Shown here: positions 1-10,139 of the stretch, one piece after another
Layout: each line of letters starts with the position of its first letter
Numbering within the stretch: position 1 is the first letter of the stretch
From: Ascidia mentula
Taxonomy: Eukaryota > Chordata > Ascidiacea > Phlebobranchia > Ascidiidae
Length of the DNA stretch: 64,000 nt
NCBI GenBank assembly: GCA_947561715.1
Contig: OX387204.1
Coordinates: forward strand, 16,311,001 to 16,375,000
Direction of reading: 5' to 3'
The notes under the pieces: generated by a model
Database searches by the model: none
Told to the model about the DNA's origin: nothing
Seen by the model: the letters and a program-made list of their open reading frames with translations, nothing else
Program-made: the position numbers and the translations under genes

Positions 1-2
1 CG

Positions 3-3000
3 GACAGAGACAATTACGTCACTATACTTTGGAATAACATAGTAGCAGGTATATTTGATACCTTACAAATTTGTGACAAAATTTACGTTGATGGTAAAAA
101 CACAGGCTTCAAGAACAACTTTGACATATTGGCCGCTGATGAGTGGAACTCTTACAACTCGTCCTATGACCTCGGGTCCGTGATGCACTACGGTGGATAT
201 TTCTTCAGCAAACAATACGGGGTTTTACCAACGATCCTCAATAAAGCGTAAGGATTTAACTGGTCAAGTTGTACATTAGTAAGGCCAATATTTTGTCGGC
301 GTTGGTCCGGATATATTTTTCTGCTCATTATTGCAAAGTAATTGAGAACGCAAGAAATTTGGAAAAATCTCAATGTATGAAACAGAATGGATGTTATTTT
401 TCGATGCTCAAATGCCGAAGGAGTGAAATTTTAATTGGTTAAATTTGAATACCAAAAAACACATCCAGGCATTGTTGAAAAAAAGATACGTTTTAGAACG
501 AACCAGACAACTGTGGGTCAGCGAATCGGTTTCTCGCAACAAGACTTATATCAGATCAACAAAAAGTATAACTGCACAGGTACGAATACTTTCAACGTAC
601 CCAAAACAGTTTATTGGAAAATTGCCATTTTTGAGCAGCATACTTAGGAAATCAAGGCCTGGCAGTGCAAGGTTCCTTGCCAACAACGACAATCGTCTCA
701 ACTACCACACCGTTCGTTGGACCATGCATCGACAATTCTACAGTGTAAGTTGATAAAGAGAAGAAACAAAAATTAAACCACACAACAAAACTGGTAGTAC
801 CAGCTAAGTACTTTTCAAGTTTTTGTGAAAACTGAAGACATCAATAAAGCAGACAGATCCATGGTGAAATGTAAAAAACAGAAAAACATATTTCGCCTGA
901 AAGAGGCGACATTATTTTCTGTGACTGTGGAGTTTAAAAACCGAAGCAACGATTTTCATCTGCAATCAACAAACGATTACTTTTGTTGAAAGGTGCGATT
1001 TGTATCAAGCGAGAGGACATTGTCAAATAACTCCATACGTGAGAATGACATTGTGCCCGAAGACGTGTCAGTATTGCAAGAGTGATGGGGAAAAATCAAC
1101 TACAGATGCTGCAACCACAATTGCCACACGAGTTGCTGGTTGCGTCGACAACTTTTCAGCTGATTTGTAAGTTAAAAGGTCATCACGCAAAAAAAATACT
1201 GAAAATAACAAAAATAAAATGTTTGCATTACAAGTCTCAACATAAATTGACCAACACGTGCAATTAATTGCACCAATTAGTAACAATGCGTCTCCCCAAA
1301 GGTGCTACCTGCATTTATTGAGGGGACACTGTGAAGCTAACCTGCGCATCAAAACACATTCGTGTCCAAAGACTTGCAAGTATTGTACCTTGGAAAGTGT
1401 GACAGCCTCCACCGTCGACACACCATTTGTTGAACCATGTGTCGACAATTCAACATTGTAAGTAGTACTAATGTGCAAGTGCGCGAAGTATAATCAGAAT
1501 TTAAATACACTTACTAAACACGTAACAGTACATGGTAGCAAAGTGATTTAAACTTGGATACTTAGGTGCCCCCTTTTTAATTCATATGGAGACTGCAGTA
1601 ATTCACACGTCAAGACAACATTGTGCAGGAAAACTTGTCAGTTTTGCGTGGAGGAACAAGAAGGTGAAGAAAACGACTTTGTTTCTGGCTCAAGTATATT
1701 TCGCTTACTGATATTTTTTTGTTGCAGCTCCGAAATGCATGGACGAATACAGGTAAGACTCGCATCAAACAGAGTTTGTTTCACATAAATGTTTATCTGC
1801 GTTGAACGTTGGCAGACAGACAATTTTTACAAAGCACCTTCCACAGCACCAGATGCAACTTAAATGCAATTTTAAAATACAGAATTTGTCCGAATTTCAC
1901 GGAGATCTGCAAAACCGATTCAAGAAACATCTGCAACAAGACGTGCGGACTGTGTGGCGAGCAGGCGGCGAATCAGCCGGTTTGTCAAGACTTCTCTGTC
2001 CAGTAAGCAATTCTGTGTATTTGTAAACCCAGTTGGTAAATAAAATATCGGTTCTTAGTTTTAGGATTTGTCAAATATATTGAGTATAAAGAGAGTTATA
2101 ATTGGTACGTAACATTTCCCTTTCAAAAGCAAAAGTGACACACTGTAGCTTTTCTAATCGGGGACTTTTCAAGAACGATCACACTGGCAAGTTTATATCA
2201 AAATTTATTGGTGGGAAATTTTTCAGATGCCCAACGACTGCTGCGGAGTGCAAGAGGAAGCCACAAATAATGAAACGATTCTGCAGGAAATCTTGTGGAT
2301 ATTGTGGTGTGTATGGTAGAGAAAAGGGATTAAAATTGTGCCAGGAATTTGATATAACCGAAGTGGTCGTTTATTTATGTATAATTGGGAAAGACGAAAC
2401 TTGTAGTGTGGGCAAAGTCACACTCTAAACCCCAATTACAATATTGTTAAACTGGCCCTTGTGGGGTATGGAGTTCAGAGTTTCTGCGCCTTACTTTGTT
2501 TCACAAAAATATTTGCAAACGTAAACGGCTTGTGCAACAAATTTCTAAAAAATGCACTTCTTCTTGTCATAACATAATCCGCGTTTCTGTGCAGTTACAA
2601 GTGACCAATGCGGCGTTCCAGCGATTTCAATCACCAAGCGTGTTGTGGGAGGTAAGGCGCCAGGAGTCACTATTATAGCTTATGTCAGTTTGGTCAACAA
2701 ATAAGATATGTTGCAGGGACAGAATCTGTTTACAAATCGAAACCCTGGATTGCAAAAATCCACGACAACAAAACGAGGTTCACCTGCGGTGGTTCTATTA
2801 TTTCTTCGAGATTCATCGTCACAGCAGCTCACTGCTTCGAAAAGTACAAAACGTTTTACATTTCATATAAGCAAGAGAGCCAAAATAAACATTTTTATCT
2901 TTAAAAAAATTGACATGTAAATTTCCATGCCAAGATAAGCAGGGAAAATGTTTTGTAATTACTTACTAATACAAACATTCATTGAATGGAAAGTTGTACA

Positions 3001-4760
3001 CGGAGTTGTTTAGATGCATGTTCGAATTTAGTAAATGTTGTATCAAGCTTTGCAAAACTAAAAACTATCGGTAGTTAGTTTCATTACTCGCATGCGCTTT
3101 TTTCTGGGTGCAGTAATTGTGACGTAACTGGAAAATCTTTTCAATAGAACGAATTACAAGTTGATCGACAAGTATTTCGCATATTTGGGTAAGCACCATT
3201 CTGCACACGACGTAGTGGACAAGGGTCAGATAAAGGTTGAGTTTCTCAACGGTACAATTCACCCAAATTACGACACTATTACCAACGACAACGACATTGC
3301 ACTTGTTGAGGTTAGTAACTCGTTGTTTATTGCCTAACCGCGAAAAGATCTATTTAAATTTTATGTACTTTTCTTCTTATACCATAGTCAATTAATATCT
3401 TTATCTTACACATAATTTTTTATAACGCAGTAATGTTTCATGCAATGGCATGATCGCCCCACTGGACCTAGTATTGGCGATCACAGCTATCGTAGAGAAA
3501 GTAATTTGTTGCTTATTGCTTCGCACCTGACTGATAAAAATTATATTTATATCTTTTTCTACCAAGGGCAATTATTCATCAACATTATTTATTTCATGTC
3601 AAGCTCCGAACAGAAGTTACTTTCAACGACTACATTAAACCAATCTGTCTACCAACGTTCAACGCAGATCCTGTGGTCGACTCGTATGCGGTCGTAAGCG
3701 GATGGGGGGATATCGACGGTATGCCAACATATTACTTGGACATTATTTAAAAAAAAATAAACTAAAAAAACACGATTTTTTGATACTCTAAGAATTTTGA
3801 AAAAGATTGTAGGACTTTTTTGAGAATTTTACGAACCCCGTTGCAAGACACGAACATTTCAATAGGTGCTGGTAATATGAAATATGAGGCCACCAAAAAC
3901 AACGTAAACCATACCGCACGAATTTTCCACGATATTGAATAAAGTTACATTGCAATTGATTCAATTTTCAATTTTTTTTATAATTGTTTGCAACCGTGTT
4001 AACCTGTTTGGAATGCAGAGAAATATACGTTCCCGATTGCCCTCCAGGAAGCTGAAGTACGTATTATTGATCGGGCCGTTTGCAACGACTGGTTTTTCAA
4101 GAAACATCGCGCCTTGACTGCAGTTACAGATAACATGTTCTGTGCTGGTCTTAAGGAGGGCGGAAAGGACGCTTGCATGGTAAATAATGCCTATATGACT
4201 ACACCAGAATGCATGTGACGCCAAACCTTGGTATAACATGCACTTCCTGTTTAAGAACATCAGTTAAATTAGTAAATATTTGTCACAACCTTTATCATCA
4301 TAAACCAGACGCATGAACCTGATGTTCATGCTAGTAAAATCTTTAACTAATCCTATGCTTTCCCTTTGCGATGATAAGCTATTTCTACAAGTAAGGATAG
4401 GTTTATTATATTGTTAAGCGGTAGTACTGTTTTTAGAGAGACAGCGGTGGCCCACTGGAACAAGTTGTCGGTGGCAGACACTATCTGGTTGGAATTGTTT
4501 CATGGGGTTATGGATGTGCCCGAAAAGAGGAACCAGGTGTTTATGCACAGGTATGCAACAATTATAATACCACGCAATAAAATTCAACCAATGTTGACCG
4601 TACTTTCAAAAAACGTTTTCATTTTAAGTGCTTTGCCCGAATGCTCTTTGAAGTACAATATCAAATATGAATTGATTGTCAACTATACGTTGCATAATAC
4701 AACTACTTGCTTGTATTTCAGGTATCTAAGCAGGTGCAGTGGATCAATTCAATCGTTTGA
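3..4760 (+). CDS. Mosaic secreted protease: astacin (C-terminal part), five ShK domains, trypsin-like domain (5' partial)
   Basis: Exons read by phase: 3-48, 106-247, 469-579, 666-744, 993-1166, 1302-1457, 1566-1663, 1728-1752, 1883-2002, 2227-2306, 2595-2651, 2717-2852, 3148-3310, 3604-3718, 4019-4179, 4437-4550, 4722-4760. The first exons carry the end of an astacin zinc metalloprotease with the Met-turn SVMHY and the terminal VGQR...QINKKYNC. The HExxH zinc site lies before the window. Five six-cysteine ShK modules follow, each ending in CxxTCxxC or CxxSCxxC, mostly split by an intron at one position. Then comes a trypsin domain: activation site KRVVGG, catalytic His in TAAHC, Asp in DNDIAL, Ser in DSGGP, and Asp at the S1-pocket position (DACM), predicting Lys/Arg preference. 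The residue before DSGG reads Arg, where Gly is usual. The stop is at 4758 and AATAAA near 4904. Exons 106-247 and 469-579 do not match in phase as read, so an indel, an unrecognised splice site or a damaged gene is possible. Likely extracellular. Confidence 0.85.
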
Positions 4761-4764
4761 TTCA

Positions 4765-5617
4765 AGAAGAATAAAAACCTTCATATTATTTCACTATCCT
4801 TCCCATATACTCATGTATGGTTATTCAATCAATGCACAAGTGTTTAAAATGTGATTTGTCATTCGTTGGGCAAAATGCTTTGACCTCAAAACAGTGATTT
4901 TGTTCAATAAACGGAAATAAATATTACCGTCAAACATGTGCTGTAGTTATTCGCAAACATGTTTAGGATGAAAGTGTAAAATAGTGACAGTTACCGAGCA
5001 AATATAAAGAAGGAAGAAATGGTTTCGACTGCAAAACGTTAGAAATTCCACTTTAAACACTATTTTGTTCCACAAAATATGGCGCTACTTTTGCTGCCAG
5101 GCATACCATGCACAACTTTAACAGGACTGCTCTTCTGGCATAAATTAACGTACTTTATTCTTCCGGCATTTGTCTGCCATACATCAAGACTTCATTAGTG
5201 TTCAACACCACAATTCCGCTTGTGATATCACATGACGGGGGGCAGTATGTTTTTTATCCTGGCGACGTTATCTCACAAGCGATGGTTCACGAATGTCTTT
5301 CTTGTGACACGCGAGCACTTAAAATGACAAAAGTTGTTATGGTCGCAGGTGATTGCTTGATCTGAAACGGGACGGGCTTCAACACGTCACAATGTGCATT
5401 TTGTGTGTGCTACACCTAGTTGCTTTTAGCATAGAAATTACATTACAAATTTTACTTTGTTTTGAAGTTTCGTATGTTTGCAATTTAACACGTTTTAAAT
5501 GGAGATTTAACAATATGCACGTTTTTAAATGGAGATGAACTTCCAACCCACATGAAGTTAAAAGGGCGATGATGCAAGTGAGTTGGCACAGTAACCACCT
5601 GAACAAGAGATTGCAAG
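4765..5617. other. Intergenic, no gene seen
   Basis: 3' end region of the mosaic protease (AATAAA at about 4904), a CTTCTGGCA-family fragment, and two TTTAAATGGAGAT repeats near 5495 and 5525. Nothing else supported. Confidence 0.6.
5082..5145. repeat. CTTCTGGCA-family fragment
   Basis: Contains the family blocks GCTGCCAGGCAT and GCTCTTCTGGCA about 35 nt apart, as at 27640-27680. One end only; lies between the mosaic protease and the next ShK gene. Confidence 0.5.
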
Positions 5618-7808
5618 ATGGATGTAAAAGTGTGTTTGATTGTCATCTTTCTGTCTTGTTGTGGGATAAGTTCAGGTAAGGATTGTGCAACAATTCGGTA
5701 TTAAATGAACCAATTTAACATTTTGTTTGCTCATACAAAAACGGTGCACTGGAATTTTTAGTTTTTTAATTTTTTACTCACGGCAATTGTGATTGTTTGT
5801 GAGAAAATAGGGCCTACCTGTGCAACAGCTGGGTGAGCGAAATACCTAAAACTTGTATACGGGTAAACATAATTTAAAACTCATGGAAAACAAAGGGCAG
5901 ATATTGTATAATGTGATCCTCATTGGTTTAAGGATTTACGCGGGGATAATTTATTTGCATTAGGATAAATGTGACTAAAAAGCATTCCTTTGACAAAGAG
6001 AAAAAAAGCATAAAACGTTGATACGTATCCTATTCACCACAAACTAGTAGTAATGGTGTTCAGTGTTTACAAGGTTTTATAGCATCAGATAAAAAAACAT
6101 AGATCAAACGAAAGCTTTTTATAATCCAATTATTATATATAACAAACGAAGTTAAGAGTCAATTAACATAAACATTCCTACTAATCCCAGCCAAAATACT
6201 ATCTTACCACTTTTGGTTTAGCTTATCCGAAACACAACGAGGAGATTATCGAAGAGCCAAACATTCCAAAACAGGAAAGTGATGTGCCCGCTACTGGAAG
6301 GTGTGTAGGCCTGTTACATTATAAAATTATTACCTTCATGATTCTGAAAACATTTAAAACAGCAAACAGTAAAGATTGCTTACCAGCAGAAAAATGTTCT
6401 TTACTAGCATGCGTTTGGAGAGTTTACCGTTAAAGACTAATTTACCGTTTTTTACTGTACAGGCTTTCGCGACGTCAACCTTTAAGGATTAGGTAAGACT
6501 ATATACAGTTGAATATTTGATATACATTATCAGCACGAGGTTGTGAACTGAATTGCTTGCTTTAATGTATTTAAGCAAATACAAAAATATTATTGTGGGC
6601 GTGCGTTGGTTAATGAATTTTATTTAAACAGATGCCCGAAATACTACAGAACAGGAGATTGTGGTCGCAACGCCTCACTTTATGTGTGTTCCAACATGTG
6701 TGAAGGTAAAATACGGAAATTTCATTTCGTCATTTACATAAAATATAGTAAAACTATATATGCATCTGAACGACAAAACACAGTACCGTTTATTTCATTG
6801 CGATAAAGCTTTGCAATTACGACAAAACTTACATGTAATTTTTTACAGGAACCGATTTCTGCTTCGATAAAATGGTGTAAGCAATGTTTTTACTACTTGG
6901 ACTTTTAACCTGTTTCACATCAATATACGGTATAACCTATATATGAACAAGAAATAATTCTTGCGAAAACGGTACAATCTATGGTGGTAGCTCACTGGCC
7001 AAGTATTCTTTACATACAAAACTTACATGCTAAACAATGTACATCAGATCGTTCGTATGTCCGTAAACACGTGTATCTTTCTCATCAATCGCTTCAATGC
7101 AAAACTTACGCGTTAAAAAATAAAGTTATAACTACTTCCAAACAATAGTTAAGGCAAAGGCCATGTTAAACCTTTATACGATATCCTAGCGACGTACCAG
7201 CCCGACATTTCAGTGAACGTCATATATAGTTTATGTGTGTAAGGGTATACAGGTGTGTCGAGCGTTTATCCGATTTCGAACCAGTGTTAACATCCCCCTA
7301 TATTGCAGTTACTGTGATGAAAGCTTTAATGCTGGGACATTGGACTGCACTTTAACGAAGACTCGCAATGATTGTAAGCGTAAGTGCGAACTTTGCCCAG
7401 AAATAACTTCATGTGAAGATCTGTCTCCAAGGTAAAATGATGCTAATGGATAGAAGATGTGCGGTTTACAGTGATGACCACGCTACAAATCGCGGCATGA
7501 AAGATGTATAGGTTTAGTTGGTGTTTACACTGCTACCAAACTCCCAACGCTTCTGGGAAACATTCGCCCAATCTAGTCCTATGAGCGTTGGATACTTTTA
7601 AAATAGTTTCATTAGAGCCACTAGAATGACTGTTGAATCCGGAGGTTTAGAAGTAGGCTACTAGTTTTATGTAGACCATTTATGACTTACGTAACATTTG
7701 GACACTTTCAGGGTATGCCCAATACTAGCCAAGAATGGGAGTTGCACTCGGGAGGATGTAAAAGAATTCTGCAGAGCTTCGTGCAAGCCAACAGAAACAA
7801 ACGAATGA
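5618..7808 (+). CDS. Small secreted protein with about three ShK-type domains
   Basis: Exons 5618-5675, 6222-6300, 6463-6492, 6632-6705, 6849-6876, 7309-7431 and 7712-7808 join in phase to 162 aa. The start MDVKVCLIVIFLSCCGISS is a clear signal peptide ending at the first intron. An acidic and then basic linker (residues about 20-55) is followed by three cysteine-rich ShK-like units: CPKYYRTGDC..., FCFDKM...CKRKCELC and SCEDLSPRVC...CRASC. No catalytic domain is attached. ShK modules bind ion channels or act as accessory modules of secreted enzymes; the role here is unknown. It lies head-to-tail between the mosaic protease and another ShK gene, so the three probably share ancestry. AATAATAAA at about 7915 fits the 3' end. 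I recognise the domain but not an orthologue. Confidence 0.8.
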
Positions 7809-7809
7809 A

Positions 7810-8812
7810 TTGCGCATTTGTATTTGTGATGCCAGCGCAACGAAGTGTGACATACTAGGTTGCTGTTGTTGGTCATTTCTTTTCAAAACAATCTATACTT
7901 GGAACTATATAACGCAATAATAAATGGAACGGTTGAGTGATGCTGCTTATATTTCGTGTTTTTGCTTTGTTTAGTGTCAGGGTGAAATTGAAACTTCTAA
8001 AGTAATGAAAAGGCCCAGCTTTAAGTATCAGCAGAAATAACACATTAGAGTTCGTTTAATTTGATCTTATCACAAACGCATTAACCTCAATGGATTAAAA
8101 CATATTGTTCTCGTACGTGTGATTTCATTAAAAGCTGATCCGAATAAGACGTCGCCATGTACAAAGACCACCTTACAAAGGAACAATGGCACACAAACAT
8201 GTAAACAATGGCAAATGTTTAAAAATACCAGTTTGTCCAATACATTATGATGCTGTTATTGTCAGGCATATAATGTTTTAATAATTGGCCTTCTGGCACA
8301 ATTTAACGTGATTTTACAAGCGGTGTTAGCCATCCCCTTATTCGTGTTTGTACGTTTTTTTCGATGCTTGGTTGTGTGCTGTACCATTACCCTGAGGAAG
8401 CCTAGTTGATTAGCAGATGAAACGTCGGTCAACATAAGTTACGTTTAATTGTGCCAGAAGGACAGATCATTAAACTAGTTTCTCCCATTACCAAACTTAG
8501 ACGCACTCTAACAATAGACAGTGTATTTAAAAATAAGCAGTCCATCGACATTCGCGCCAACTATTCCGTTCCAAACACGGTGAGAAGTGTTGACCTGGTG
8601 TTACGTTGAAACACTGCGTGTCGTGAGGCGCGCGAATCATCAACGCATTGTTACAAATATTAGTGGTGACGCGTAAAGGTGATTTGGCAGAAAGTTAGAG
8701 TCACCAATCTACAAAACATATTGCATCACGAGCAACAACCCACACAGTTGAAAGTTGGACCACTGAAAGTATTTGAAAAAACTTCTGGAAAAAGACGACA
8801 AGAAAACAAGCA
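7810..8812. other. Intergenic, foldback element only
   Basis: Between two ShK genes; holds a poly(A) signal near 7915 and the foldback element at 8290-8463. Confidence 0.6.
8290..8463. mobile_element. Foldback (MITE-like) element, CTTCTGGCA family
   Basis: Inverted ends CCTTCTGGCACAATTTAACG and its near-complement (21 bp, one difference) bound about 170 bp. The inner part holds GAAACGTCGGTCAAC, also seen in the 33.6-kb element. No coding capacity. Part of a family with members at about 5082-5145, 27620-27690, 33576-33820 and 57655-57745. Confidence 0.65.
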
Positions 8813-10139
8813 ATGAAGACCACTTTTATTTTCGCAATGGTTTGTTTGGCTCTGACAACAGGTGATATGAGAATTACAATTTCATTTTTATATATCTATA
8901 ACAAACCAAGTAACACATCGTGGGTTTTGTGACTGTATCCACTTTAATGCGGTATTTTTTATAACTGAGCAAGCTATTTTTTTGTCAAACTGCTAGGAGC
9001 ATGTTACGTTATTATTTAAACTAAGCTACCACGGAAAAGTTGTAGTAATATTTGTAACATTTAATGCAGCTGCTCAAGCCGGTGATGTTCCCCCTCCACC
9101 ACCAAGTAAAGACCAGAGAATGGCTACAGTCGGTAAGTTGTCTTTGTACTTTTCAGGACAAAAAGCAACGTCACAAAAACGCTTTAGTTTCAGCTTTTTG
9201 TCCATAGTTCGGGTAAAAAACAGCGCTGAGCAAAATATGTGCTGGCTAAGTAGTTTCAACTTGTAACTGTTGTAAAAAACAGCATTTCTCCAGCTGATAA
9301 AACGTTGTATTCCAAAAGATAAAGCGTTAAAATCAATAGCGTAAAGATAACCAACGCAATACTTTGATGTATATGATTTCTAATGTAAAACTATATTTGG
9401 TTTTGTAAGAGAGTATTTCTTAATATCGTGTTTTGGTTACAGACGATTGTAAGGACATGTCCAAGTAAGTGCCCTGCAATGTATCTAGTTTTATAAAAGA
9501 AAACTATAACACAGTACAAGTGCATTGGTATTAAACCATACTTATAGCGAACTAAATGTTCCACAAAACGTGTTAAAACTAGCGGTAACAATTTCTCTTA
9601 ACGCAGCTATTGTCCGATCTTGGTCTCATACTGCTCCAATAACCCGACTGTACAAGTCTTTTGCAAAAAATCTTGCGGAAAGTGCCACGTATGCAAGGAC
9701 ATCAGTGGAGCGTAAGTGCAGTATTTTTCTTTACCACACCGGGATTCGAACCCTGGATATCGTGGCCACGAATCCCGACCTGTTTTTCTGCTAGGTATAC
9801 GGGTCGGGCGCTTGACCGATTACGCCGCATGAAGTATGCTTGTTTGCAATGCGGGTAATTCATTTTGCGCCGACGTTGTAAGTTTTGATGTTAGTCAGAA
9901 GCTATTTGTTCTCATTTAGCGTCCTTTTATAAAACGTAACCATGCGCGTAAAGCTTGTTTTCTTATTTGAAATAAAATAATGACCCAAACTAATATAGCT
10001 TCTCACATTTTTCAGGTGTAAAAATTACGCGTTCCTCTGCAGTTCGAATGCTCAAATGAAAAAATACTGCAAACAAACATGTGGACTTTGCACAGATGCT
10101 CCAGTCATCCCAGGCCTTCCACCTCTTCCCTTTGTTTAG
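8813..10139 (+). CDS. Small secreted protein with two ShK domains
   Basis: Exons 8813-8861, 9070-9132, 9443-9464, 9607-9711 and 10016-10139 join in phase to 120 aa. The N-terminus MKTTFIFAMVCLALTTG is a signal peptide. A short proline-rich linker (VPPPPPS) leads to two ShK domains: the first starts DCKDMS and ends CKKSCGKC, the second starts VCKDIS and ends CKQTCGLC. Each domain is split by an intron after its first segment, as in the two genes upstream, which supports origin by local duplication and exon shuffling. The last intron carries a tRNA-derived SINE-like insertion. A poly(A) signal AATAAA lies near 10247. Function unknown; an extracellular ligand or matrix role would be inference. 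Confidence 0.8.
9734..9830 (-). repeat. tRNA-derived SINE-like insertion
   Basis: Read on the minus strand it has a box A-like GGCGTAATCGGTCAAGCG and a box B GGTTCGAATCC. Between them are a 7-bp stem CCCGACC/GGTCGGG and a palindromic arm TCGTGG/CCACGA. The spacing is too long for a normal tRNA and the acceptor stem is not formed. It lies in the last intron of the ShK gene at 8813-10139. Confidence 0.6.

Noticed and set aside
1816..1882. Longer version of the fourth ShK exon using the CAG acceptors near 1815-1819
   Set aside because: The acceptor at 1882 joins in phase and gives the normal ShK spacing (KCMDEY-RICPNF); the longer form adds 21 residues that break the domain.
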